From: Rubrobacter taiwanensis
GTDB taxonomy: Bacteria > Actinomycetota > Rubrobacteria > Rubrobacterales > Rubrobacteraceae
Reading direction: 5' to 3'
Length of the DNA stretch: 64,000 nucleotides
Assembly (NCBI RefSeq): GCF_004337705.1
Contig: NZ_SKBU01000018.1
Span: 1-64,000 of the forward strand
Part shown: one piece after another, positions 42,470 through 50,931 of the stretch
Layout: every line of letters begins with the position of its first letter
Position numbering within the stretch: the stretch's first letter is position 1
Made by a program: the position numbers and the translations under genes
The notes under the pieces: generated by a model
Database searches by the model: none
The model's input: only the letters and a program-made list of their open reading frames with translations
Told to the model about the DNA's origin: nothing

Positions 42470-42853
42470 CTATTCTCCCACCAGGCCCCGGACAAGAACG
42501 ACCCCCAGATACACGGCAGCGAGGCATATGAGGAGCTGACCGAGCGCATTGAACAGGGTGGCCCTGGCGCTCCGGAACCGGAGCAGTTGCATGGTCTCGT
42601 ACCCGAAGGTAGAAAAAGTTGTGTATCCGCCCAGGATACCCACGGCGAGGAGGTGCCGCGCTCCTCCCGGAAGTCCTCCACTCTCGATAAAAGCCAGGAC
42701 CACGCCTATCAGAAAAGACCCCGATACGTTTACGAAGAAGGTCCCCCAAGGGAAATCCGTATCGAGCCGGGTCATGATCCAGACCCCCACGAGGTACCGC
42801 GCAGCAGACCCGACGGCCCCGCCGAGGGCCACGTAGATCAAGCTCTCCAGCAT
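42470..42853 (-). CDS. crcB: CrcB/Fluc fluoride channel, subunit 1
   Basis: A 127-residue four-helix protein with GGAVGSAARYLVG, PWGTFFVNVSGSFLIG and GGYTTFSTFGYET, the same motifs as its downstream paralogue. In genomes with two adjacent crcB genes the pair forms a heterodimeric fluoride exporter. The next upstream gene on this strand (amiS-like) ends 47 nt away. I looked for a fluoride riboswitch in that gap and saw none. Confidence 0.93.
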   Translation of the reverse strand: MLESLIYVALGGAVGSAARYLVGVWIMTRLDTDFPWGTFFVNVSGSFLIGVVLAFIESGGLPGGARHLLAVGILGGYTTFSTFGYETMQLLRFRSARATLFNALGQLLICLAAVYLGVVLVRGLVGE

Positions 42854-42900
42854 GCAACACCGGTGCCCAGCCTCTTCAGAGCTCCGCCAGAACGCACGAT

Positions 42901-43413
42901 CTACACACTCAGGGCCCCCGTGAGGAGAAGGTAACCCGGTATCCAGGCCGTAACCACGCCTATTATTATCGTGAAGATCCCGCTAAAGCGCAGCAGCTGC
43001 GTCATCCCCAGAGCCAGCAGCAGCCAGTAGACGAACCACAGCACCGCCCAGGCCGCCCAGTTGAGACCCAGCCAGAAGGGGCCCTCGCCCGCAAGAGTGG
43101 TAAAAGCTATCGGCACCGCTGTTAACGCCACGAAGAGACAATACCAGCCGAGACCTCGGCCGTCGACGTCCAGAAACCGGTTGATACCCACCCACAGGTA
43201 CGTAAACGCGAATAAGAGAAACTGCGCCGATGCCAGCACGCTGAACTCGTCTGCTCCGGGACCGAAGGCCGAGTAAAGCGCCACAAGCAGCACCAGCCCC
43301 CCGGTAAAGATGTTCATGACCCAGATCTCTCGATCTTGTATGTAGCCCAGAAGCCATATTCCGTTCAGGACGAGAACGGCACCCACATAGAGCAACCCGA
43401 GACCAAGATACAT
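42901..43413 (-). CDS. amiS: AmiS/UreI-family amide or urea channel
   Basis: A 170-residue protein with about six membrane helices. Family parts are LYVGAVLVLNGIWLLG near the start, FTYLWVGINRFLDVDGRGLGWYCLFVAL in the middle and WLLLALGMTQLLRFSGIFTIIIGVVTAWIPGYLLL at the end. AmiS/UreI proteins let short amides or urea cross the cytoplasmic membrane. The formamidase gene 154 nt upstream on the same strand indicates formamide or acetamide. ATG 43413 after GAGAGGTGGTGC. Confidence 0.9.
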   Translation of the reverse strand: MYLGLGLLYVGAVLVLNGIWLLGYIQDREIWVMNIFTGGLVLLVALYSAFGPGADEFSVLASAQFLLFAFTYLWVGINRFLDVDGRGLGWYCLFVALTAVPIAFTTLAGEGPFWLGLNWAAWAVLWFVYWLLLALGMTQLLRFSGIFTIIIGVVTAWIPGYLLLTGALSV

Positions 43414-43467
43414 CGATGCACCACCTCTCTTATCGCTGTGAAGAGTTCCTCTGCAGCGATATTCGAT

Positions 43468-43505
43468 CGGTGTTCTGGCGGTGTACGTACACCGCCAGAA
43501 CACCG
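43468..43505. repeat. Perfect 38-bp palindrome between fmdA and amiS
   Basis: The two 19-nt arms (43468-43486 and 43487-43505) are exactly complementary with no spacer; the left arm contains GGTGTTCTGGCGGTGTAC. It sits within the fmdA-amiS transcript, 54 nt before the amiS ATG and 62 nt after the fmdA stop. As RNA it would form a stem of about 17 pairs. No U tract follows on either strand, so it is not a standard terminator; mRNA stabilisation or processing between the two genes is plausible. Confidence 0.75.
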
Positions 43506-43567
43506 GGCTACTTACTACTTACCGCGACGAACCTCCGGCTATCCCTTATGCGACCGTCAGCCTCTCT

Positions 43568-44848
43568 CTATCCCCGGAACTCCACCCTTGTCTGGTTGAT
43601 CTGCGGCTCGCCCGGAGCATGAGGCAGCCGGGCCTCCCGTGCCACCCGGCTGGGAACGTCCTGCGGGATGACGGGCCGCTTGAAGATCTCGGTCGGTATG
43701 TAGAGCGAGACGCACGCATTCGGGATGTCGACGATGCCGCTAACCCGTCCCTCCACCGGAGCCGTACCGATTATGATGTAGGCCTGCTCGTCGGTGTACC
43801 CGCAGGTCTTGAGGTACTCGATGGCGTTCAGGCAGGCCTGACGATAAGCGACGGTGAGGTCCAGATAGTGCTGGGTGTTGTCCTCGCTGACCCCGACACC
43901 CTCGAAGACCAGGAAGCTGGAGTAGCGGGGCTGGAGATGACTCAGCTCGAAGATCGGCATGTGCGTCGGGCGGGTCATGCCATACTTCTCCATGCCGCCC
44001 TTGATCAGCTCCACTCCGAGATCTATGTACCCCGCCATCTCGATCGCCCCGCAGAAGGTGATCTCGCCGTCCCCCTGCGAGAAGTGCAGATCGCCCATCG
44101 AGAGCTTGGCACCCTCCACATAGACCGGAAAATAGATGCGCGACCCGATGGTGAGGTCCTTTATGTCGCAGTTGCCGCCGTGCTCCCGCGGAGGAATCGT
44201 CCGACACGCCTCCCCGGCGACCCGCTCAAACTCGCTCCCGGTGAGCGTACCCAGCAACGCGTTCTGAGGAAGCGGTGGCAAGGCCAGCGGCGGCACCCGG
44301 TCCGGATTGGTGTCGATCAGAGCCTGTTCCCGGCGATTCCACCGGGCCAACAGATCGTGTGAAGGGGCACACCCTATAAGTCCCGGGTGCTGGATCCCCA
44401 CGAACTCAACATCCGGAACGTGGCGCGAGGTCGCATAAAGGCCGCGCAGGTCCCAGATCGCCTTGTGAGCATCAGGGTAAACGTCGGTGAGAAAGCCGCC
44501 CCCGTTCTGCTTGGAGAAGATGCCAGTGTAGCCCCACTGCTGCCCCGGCCCGGAAGGAGGCCCCATGTCAAGGATATCCACAACCAGGATATCCCCCGGC
44601 TCCGCACCGTTGACGTGTATCGGGCCGGAGAGCACGTGGCACGGAGTAAGGTCAATGTCGCGGATGTCGTCCGCAGAGTCGTCGTTCCTGACCTGCCCGT
44701 TGGTCCAGTCCAGACACTCGATGCGGAAATCCGTCCCCGGATCGGTCGACGCCGCCGCCGGAATGTCCGGGTGCCAGCGGTTGTGCCCGGGCACTTCCTG
44801 TTCCTGCATCGGCTTATTCACGTCGACCTTGAACAAGGTTTCGGGCAT
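43568..44848 (-). CDS. fmdA: Formamidase/acetamidase (FmdA)
   Basis: A 426-residue enzyme of the FmdA/AmdA family (PF03069), with WTNGQVRNDDSADDIRDIDL, HVLSGPIHVNGAEPGDILVVDILDMGP, FVGIQHPGLIGCAPSHDLL and LSMGDLHFSQGDGEITFCGAIEM. It hydrolyses formamide (or acetamide) to ammonia and the carboxylate. The ATG at 44848 has AGGAGGAGTC directly upstream. It has a consensus promoter and a TGCACA/TGTGCA inverted repeat in its leader. It is transcribed with amiS and divergent from fmdB. Confidence 0.95.
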   Translation of the reverse strand: MPETLFKVDVNKPMQEQEVPGHNRWHPDIPAAASTDPGTDFRIECLDWTNGQVRNDDSADDIRDIDLTPCHVLSGPIHVNGAEPGDILVVDILDMGPPSGPGQQWGYTGIFSKQNGGGFLTDVYPDAHKAIWDLRGLYATSRHVPDVEFVGIQHPGLIGCAPSHDLLARWNRREQALIDTNPDRVPPLALPPLPQNALLGTLTGSEFERVAGEACRTIPPREHGGNCDIKDLTIGSRIYFPVYVEGAKLSMGDLHFSQGDGEITFCGAIEMAGYIDLGVELIKGGMEKYGMTRPTHMPIFELSHLQPRYSSFLVFEGVGVSEDNTQHYLDLTVAYRQACLNAIEYLKTCGYTDEQAYIIIGTAPVEGRVSGIVDIPNACVSLYIPTEIFKRPVIPQDVPSRVAREARLPHAPGEPQINQTRVEFRG

Positions 44849-44956
44849 GACTCCTCCTGTAGTCGCCGAACTCTTCCGAGAAACGCTGGCAGCTCTGCCT
44901 CCGGGCCCTGCCCGGTGCTCCTTTCCGCTATCCAACCTCCTTCCCGGAGCCCGATG

Positions 44957-44974
44957 TGCACAAATGAATGTGCA
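44957..44974. promoter_or_regulatory. Inverted-repeat operator candidate for fmdA
   Basis: TGCACA, six bases, then TGTGCA form a clean inverted repeat in the fmdA leader, 29-46 nt downstream of the -10 box. A site downstream of the start of transcription is typical of a repressor that blocks elongation or promoter escape. Confidence 0.5.
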
Positions 44975-45002
44975 TATCTCACCCCAATATCGAGAGCGGG
45001 GG

Positions 45003-45032
45003 ATTATAGTCACGGATCGTGCGGGGTGTCAA
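45003..45032 (-). promoter_or_regulatory. Consensus sigma-70-type promoter of fmdA
   Basis: On the minus strand TTGACA (45027-45032) and TATAAT (45003-45008) both match consensus exactly, with an 18-nt spacer. It points toward fmdA, leaving an untranslated leader of about 150 nt. Confidence 0.8.
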
Positions 45033-45099
45033 TGATGCAGGTGGATAGAAAATGAACTAATATGGAAATTGAAACCAGAGGCATCGAAGAGGAGGCGAG

Positions 45100-45387
45100 G
45101 TGCCCGTCTACGAGTTTGTCTGCGAGAGCTGCGGTCCGTTCGAGCAATGGCGGAGCATGGGAGAATCCGGAGCAGACATGAGTTGTCCGGAGTGTGGAGA
45201 GGCGGCGCGCAGGTTGTACACGGCGCCCGCGATCAGGAGGATGTCCGCGGGCCTCTACAGGGCTCTGGATCGGGCGGAGAAGAGCGCGAGCGAACCGGAG
45301 GTGGTCCGGAAGCCCGGCAAAGGAAGAGACCTCAGAAGCGGACATCGCCACGGTCCCGGGAGACCCTGGGCCCTGGGGCATGGCTGA
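45100..45387 (+). CDS. fmdB: FmdB-family zinc-ribbon protein
   Basis: A 95-residue protein starting VYEFVCESCGPFEQWRSM, with two Cys pairs (CESC and CPECG) forming the FmdB zinc ribbon, then a basic, low-complexity C-terminus. FmdB was named for its link to formamidase expression and is called a putative regulatory protein; direct proof of DNA binding is lacking. It is divergent from fmdA across a 251-nt gap. GTG start with AGAGGAGG. Confidence 0.88.
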   Translation: MPVYEFVCESCGPFEQWRSMGESGADMSCPECGEAARRLYTAPAIRRMSAGLYRALDRAEKSASEPEVVRKPGKGRDLRSGHRHGPGRPWALGHG

Positions 45388-45395
45388 TCTCTCAG

Positions 45396-45469
45396 TAGGG
45401 GCGGTGGGATTCGAACCCACACTGTACGGATTTTAAGTCCGCTGCCTCTGCCGGTTGGGCTACGCCCCC
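45396..45469 (-). tRNA. tRNA with anticodon UAA (Leu), short variable region
   Basis: A 74-nt cloverleaf: acceptor GGGGGCG/CGCCCCT (one G-U at the end), discriminator A, 3-bp D stem with an 11-nt leucine-like loop (CAACCGGCAGA). The anticodon stem is GCGGA/TCCGT around loop CTTAAAA and the T arm is GTGGG/CCCAC. The anticodon UAA reads UUA (Leu). The variable region is only ACAGT, five bases, whereas bacterial tRNA-Leu is normally class II with a long arm. CCA is not encoded. It ends 8 nt after fmdB and starts 4 nt after the ppx stop. Confidence 0.88.
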
Positions 45470-45473
45470 GCAC

Positions 45474-46340
45474 TCATCGCTGTGAAAGTATACCAACTCC
45501 GTTTTTCAGGTCGTGCGCCGTGCCGTCGAGGAGGTCTTTCTTCGAAACGGTGAAGCTCTCGTGCCCGCAGGCCCGGACGGCGGAGGCCAGCAGCGTCAGG
45601 CCCGCGCGGAAGACCTGGGCTCTCAGGAGCGGTACGGCGTAACGGGAGGAGATCTCTCCCGGACTCAGCGGCTCCAGCTCATCCAGCAGCGTCTCTACGT
45701 CGTTCAGGCCGATGCGGTGGATCTCGAGCGAGTCGCCGCCGGAGAGGAGGCCGGCCAGCGTGGTGGCGGTCCCGCCGGCGGCGATGAGCCGGTCCGCGCG
45801 GGCGGCGGGTGGGAGGTGGAAGGTCTCGAGCGCGAGTGCGGCCAGCCGCTTCCGGTCCGCACGAGTAAAGCGCTCGTAGTCCCGGGTGCAGCGGACGCTT
45901 CCGAGATCGAAGCTCCTGAGCCACTCCGGGTTCCATCCGGCGCGGCCGGAAGATATCTCGGTGCTGCCCCCGCCCACGTCCACGACCGTGGCGCGCTCTC
46001 CGGGCCTCAGGTCCAGCGTTGCGCCCGCGAAGGTCAGAGCGGCTTCCTCCTCTCCGGTGAGCACGTAGAGTTCGACACGCCGCCGCTCCAGTTCGGCCGC
46101 CAGCGCGGCCGCGGCGGGTCCGGCATCGCGCACGGCGCTGGTGGCGACGGCGGCCACCCGCTCTACATTACGCTCCGCCGCCAGCTCCAGGTACTCGTCC
46201 ACCGCGGCGAGGGTGCGTTCCAGCCCGGTGTTCCCGAACCCGCTGCGTCCGAGGCCGGTTATGCGCTCGCGGCGCTCGCCGGGCGGGATCAGGAGCCGGG
46301 TGGAGTTTGAGCCCAGGTCTATGATCGCGAGGCTACTCAT
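45474..46340 (-). CDS. Ppx/GppA-family exopolyphosphatase
   Basis: A 288-residue protein with the ASKHA phosphate motifs: AIIDLGSNSTRLLI at the N-terminus, VAAVATSAVRDA, GEEEAALTFAGA, VVDVGGGSTEIS and IAAGGTATTLAGL. It would cleave polyphosphate or hydrolyse pppGpp. It is the short form of about 300 residues usual in actinobacteria, without the C-terminal HD-like domain. It overlaps the DUF501 gene by 8 nt in the conserved eno-ftsB-DUF501-ppx order. Confidence 0.92.
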   Translation of the reverse strand: MSSLAIIDLGSNSTRLLIPPGERRERITGLGRSGFGNTGLERTLAAVDEYLELAAERNVERVAAVATSAVRDAGPAAAALAAELERRRVELYVLTGEEEAALTFAGATLDLRPGERATVVDVGGGSTEISSGRAGWNPEWLRSFDLGSVRCTRDYERFTRADRKRLAALALETFHLPPAARADRLIAAGGTATTLAGLLSGGDSLEIHRIGLNDVETLLDELEPLSPGEISSRYAVPLLRAQVFRAGLTLLASAVRACGHESFTVSKKDLLDGTAHDLKNGVGILSQR

Positions 46341-46758
46341 CCGGGGTGCAGCAGCGGTCCTCCGGGTAGGGGTTTCCGAGGCGCTCCAGAGTCCACTCGG
46401 CGACCGGGTTCGGGAGCGCCCCGGAGAGGTGGAGCGCCGTAAAGGCGTGCAGGCACTTCACGTGCCCCCCGGACCGTACCCCGGCCACCCGCGTCCCGAA
46501 GAGCCGGGCGTGACGCTCGTGGATCTCCTCCACGGCGCTCTCGCCCAACGTCTGCTGCGCCTCGCGCACCCCGCCCGCGGATTCCACACGCGAGATGGCG
46601 GCCACCAGCTCGGGGCAGGTCACCCAGAAGCTGGTAGGCATCTCGCGGGTGCGTTCGTTCTCGATCACGCTCGGGCGCCCGAACGGACAGCGGGCGGCGA
46701 CGCGGAAAGGTCTCGGCCTGCGCCCCAGCTGGCGCGCGACCGCCTCACGGTCGTCCAT
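46333..46758 (-). CDS. DUF501 protein
   Basis: A 141-residue protein of the DUF501 family, with QLGRRPRPFRVAARCPFGRPSVIENE, PTSFWVTCPELVAAISRVESAGGV and VAGVRSGGHVKCLHAFTALHLSGA. The conserved cysteines and histidine (CPFG, TCP, HVKCLHA) suggest a metal site. Its function is unknown, but it is almost always between ftsB/divIC and ppx in actinobacteria. It overlaps ftsB by 14 nt and ppx by 8 nt. Confidence 0.9.
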   Translation of the reverse strand: MDDREAVARQLGRRPRPFRVAARCPFGRPSVIENERTREMPTSFWVTCPELVAAISRVESAGGVREAQQTLGESAVEEIHERHARLFGTRVAGVRSGGHVKCLHAFTALHLSGALPNPVAEWTLERLGNPYPEDRCCTPDE

Positions 46759-47026
46759 CGTCCTCCGGGATTATGTAGACCTTCTCGCCGGGGCGGACCA
46801 TGCCGTACCGCTCCCGGGCCGTACGCTCCAGCCCCTCCGGGGTCTTCAGAGATTCGATGGCATGTTGCTGGCGCGCGTTCTCCCGCTCCGCCTCGTCCAG
46901 CCGCTGCTCCAGCACCGCTATCTGGGAGCGACTCTCCATGATCTGCTGCAGCGGCGCTATATACGCCGCGAGCAGGAGTCCGATCAGGGCCGCATAGAGA
47001 ATCACGAACAGCGGCCGGAGCTTCAT
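46745..47026 (-). CDS. Septum formation initiator (FtsB/DivIC-like)
   Basis: A 93-residue bitopic protein: one membrane helix (about 8-26) then a coiled coil (ESRSQIAVLEQRLDEAERENARQQHAIESLKTPEGLE) and the conserved end ARERYGMVRPGEKVYII. It would join FtsL and FtsQ at the division septum. It starts directly after the pyruvate kinase stop, so it is part of the eno-pyk-ftsB-DUF501-ppx run. Confidence 0.9.
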   Translation of the reverse strand: MKLRPLFVILYAALIGLLLAAYIAPLQQIMESRSQIAVLEQRLDEAERENARQQHAIESLKTPEGLERTARERYGMVRPGEKVYIIPEDDGRP

Positions 47027-48448
47027 CTACTCCTCTCCTATGGTGTACACCTGGAGCATGTTCGTGGACCCCGGCGTGGTGTTCAGCACGCCGCCCGTGA
47101 TTATCACGCGGTCGCCCTTGCGGACGAACCCGGCCCCCTCGGCCGCCTCGATAGACATTCGCACGCGGGCCTCCATGTTCCCCACCTGCTCGCCCGAGAT
47201 GGCGTCCACGCCCCAGACGAGCGCCAGCATCCGTACCGTGCTCTCCTCCGGGCTTACGGCTATGATCCTGTTCGACGGGCGGAAGCGCGCCACCCGGATA
47301 CACGAGAGCCCGCTCTGGGTGGAGGTGATAATAGCCTCGGCGGCCAGGTCCTCGGCCAGCTCGCAGGCGGCATGGGTAAGCGCGTCGTACTTATCCCCCC
47401 GGCCCCAGGCGGTCGAGGCCGCCAGATCCTGACCGTAGGCTATCGCGGACTCGGCCGTGCGGCAGATGCGGTCCATCTCCTGCACGCTGCGCAGCGGATA
47501 GCGCCCCACGGCCGTCTCGCCGGAGAGCATCACCGCGTCCGCCCGATCGAAGATCGCATTCGCCACGTCGGAGACCTCGGCCCGCGTCGGACGGGGGTTG
47601 CGGATCATGGAATCCAGCATCTGCGTCGCGATGATCACCGGCTTGCCCGCCCGCCGGGATCGGGCCACTATGCGCTTCTGCTCTATCGGGACCTGCTCGG
47701 CGGGGAGCTCTATGCCCAGATCGCCCCTCGCCACCATGATCCCGTCCGCCGCCCGGATGATGCGCTCGATGTCTCCCACGGCCTCGTGCTTCTCGATCTT
47801 GGCCACGACCGGGGTCTTGCCGCCGAACCGGCGGATGCGGTCTTTGAGGTCCAAGATCTCGTCCCCCGAGCGCACGAACGACATCGCCACCCAGTCGGCC
47901 CCGATCTCCCTCACGCCGAACTCCAGATCCTCGATGTCCTTCGGCGTGAGCCCTCTGATGCTCAGAGAGGAGTCCGGGAAGTTCAAACCCTTGTGCGAGA
48001 GGACCAGCCCGCCGGTGATCACCTCGCACTCAAGCTCGTTCTCCCCGACGCGCACGACCTTCAGATCGAGCAGGCCGTCGTCTATGAGGATGCGGTGCCC
48101 CTCCCGGACGTCCTGAGCGATCCCCTCGTAGGAGACCGGCAGGCGGCTGGCGTCGCCCAGGAAGTCTCCCGGCGCGATGGTAACCCGGTTTCCGGGCACA
48201 AGCTCCGTTCCCCCAACCACGTTCCCCACCCGTATCTTCGGCCCCTGGATGTCCTGCAGGATGGCGACGTTGCGGCCCATCTCCCGGGCGAACTTGCGGA
48301 TCAGCTCCGCGCTTCGCGCGTGATCTTCGTGCTCACCGTGTGAGAAGTTCAGGCGCGCCACGTCCACCCCGCTCCGGATGAGGCCCTCGATCATCTCCGG
48401 CGTCGAGGTGGCCGGTCCCAGCGTGGCGACTATCTTAGTGCGGCGCAC
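47027..48448 (-). CDS. pyk: Pyruvate kinase
   Basis: A 473-residue enzyme starting RRTKIVATLGPAT. MSFVRSGDEILDLKDRI leads to the substrate site VVAKIEKHEAVGDIERII with the catalytic Lys, and MVARGDLGIELP and IIATQMLDSMIRNPRPTRAEVSDVANAIFDRADAVMLSGETAVG follow. The C-terminal regulatory domain is complete (KGDRVIITGGVLNTTPGSTNMLQVYTI). It transfers phosphate from PEP to ADP, the last glycolytic step. GTG start, 7 nt after eno. Confidence 0.98.
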   Translation of the reverse strand: MRRTKIVATLGPATSTPEMIEGLIRSGVDVARLNFSHGEHEDHARSAELIRKFAREMGRNVAILQDIQGPKIRVGNVVGGTELVPGNRVTIAPGDFLGDASRLPVSYEGIAQDVREGHRILIDDGLLDLKVVRVGENELECEVITGGLVLSHKGLNFPDSSLSIRGLTPKDIEDLEFGVREIGADWVAMSFVRSGDEILDLKDRIRRFGGKTPVVAKIEKHEAVGDIERIIRAADGIMVARGDLGIELPAEQVPIEQKRIVARSRRAGKPVIIATQMLDSMIRNPRPTRAEVSDVANAIFDRADAVMLSGETAVGRYPLRSVQEMDRICRTAESAIAYGQDLAASTAWGRGDKYDALTHAACELAEDLAAEAIITSTQSGLSCIRVARFRPSNRIIAVSPEESTVRMLALVWGVDAISGEQVGNMEARVRMSIEAAEGAGFVRKGDRVIITGGVLNTTPGSTNMLQVYTIGEE

Positions 48449-48455
48449 TATCCTC

Positions 48456-49775
<1,320 letters not shown>

Positions 49776-49839
49776 TCAACGAGCTCTCAGCCTCTAACTC
49801 TACGCCCCAGAGGCTGATCGCACAAGCTAGCCGGGTATG

Positions 49840-50865
49840 TTACTGCTGTTCTTCCGGCAGTCTCGGACGGTATTCAGGAAGGTACCGGGCGTCGCGCTCC
49901 TCCAGCTGGTCGAGCACCCACCGGTTGAAAGCCTCGGCCCGCTGCTCCTCGGTCAGGCTGTCCACGATGGTCTGCCGGGCCTCCTCCAGCGGGGTGACCT
50001 CTTCCTCCCGGATCTCAGTGACCTCCAGCACGTGGTAGCCAAACTCGGTCTCGACCGGGCCGACGATCTCGCCCTCCTGTGCCTCCCAGACGGCCTCGTC
50101 GAAGTTCTCGACGTAGGAACCCCGCGGCTGGCAGCCCAGATCTCCGCCCTGCTCCCTGCTGCCCGGGTCCTGCGAGTGCTCCGCGGCGAGCTCCTCCCAG
50201 TCGCCGCCATCCTCGAGCTGCTGCCGAACCTCCTCGGCGAGCTGCTCCTGCTCCCGGGTGAAGAGGATGTGCCGGACGCAGCGCTGCTCGGGCGTGGTGA
50301 ACTGGGCCTCAACGTTCTCCTCGTAGTAGGTCCGGACCTCTTCCTCGGTCGGCTCAACACCGGCCGTCACCCGTTCCTGTACCTTCTGAACGGTGAGCCC
50401 CTGGCGCACGAACTCCCGGAACTCGCCCTCGGTGAACCCGGCCTGGGAGAGGGCCTCCTGGAAGATCGTCTCGGGCGTCCCTCCCCGCCCGGCCTGCCGG
50501 GCCTGATCGAAGAGCTGCTCCCTCGTCTGCCGGACCTGCTCTTCTACCTCCCGGTTCGTGACGGTAATGCCCTGCTCCTCGGCGTAGGTCCCGGCGATCT
50601 CGGCCGTAAGCAGGTGCAGCATGACCTGATCCCGCACCGCCGGCCACTGCGGAGACTCGGGCGTTATGCTGCCGGCCCCGCTCCGCTGCGCGAAGCGGTC
50701 TATCTCGGCCTGGACTTGGCCCTGCGTGACCTCTCCTCCATCGAATCTGGCGACCACCTGCGCCCCGGAGGGCCGGTTCGGCTCGGCCGGAGCCGGCGAG
50801 CAGCCCGCAACGCCCACCAGCGCCACGGCTGCGGCGGCCAGAAACACCTTCGCACGCCTGCTCAT
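49840..50865 (-). CDS. SurA/PrsA-like peptidyl-prolyl isomerase lipoprotein
   Basis: A 341-residue exported protein. The signal peptide ends in the lipobox LVGVAGC with Cys22 as the lipid anchor. A helical SurA-like N-domain (VVARFDGGEVTQGQVQAEIDRFAQ) follows, then a parvulin domain at about 190-290 (CVRHILFTREQEQLAEEVRQQL, FGYHVLEVTEIREEE). It would assist folding outside the membrane. Two cysteines in the parvulin domain (about 205 and 250) could pair. ATG 50865 has GGGAGAGACC upstream. Confidence 0.9.
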   Translation of the reverse strand: MSRRAKVFLAAAAVALVGVAGCSPAPAEPNRPSGAQVVARFDGGEVTQGQVQAEIDRFAQRSGAGSITPESPQWPAVRDQVMLHLLTAEIAGTYAEEQGITVTNREVEEQVRQTREQLFDQARQAGRGGTPETIFQEALSQAGFTEGEFREFVRQGLTVQKVQERVTAGVEPTEEEVRTYYEENVEAQFTTPEQRCVRHILFTREQEQLAEEVRQQLEDGGDWEELAAEHSQDPGSREQGGDLGCQPRGSYVENFDEAVWEAQEGEIVGPVETEFGYHVLEVTEIREEEVTPLEEARQTIVDSLTEEQRAEAFNRWVLDQLEERDARYLPEYRPRLPEEQQ

Positions 50866-50931
50866 GGTCTCTCCCAAAGCGATCGCACCTCGCTATCTGG
50901 GTAGGGGTAGTTCATGCAGAAGTCGCGGGGA

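Noticed and set aside
42854-42900. Fluoride riboswitch before crcB
   Set aside because: The 47-nt gap lacks the conserved crcB-motif sequence blocks and pseudoknot partners; it looks like plain intergenic DNA.
45396-45469. The UAA-anticodon tRNA as tRNA-Sec for the selenoprotein
   Set aside because: tRNA-Sec has anticodon UCA, an extended acceptor stem and a long variable arm; this one has a 7-bp acceptor and 74 nt in all.
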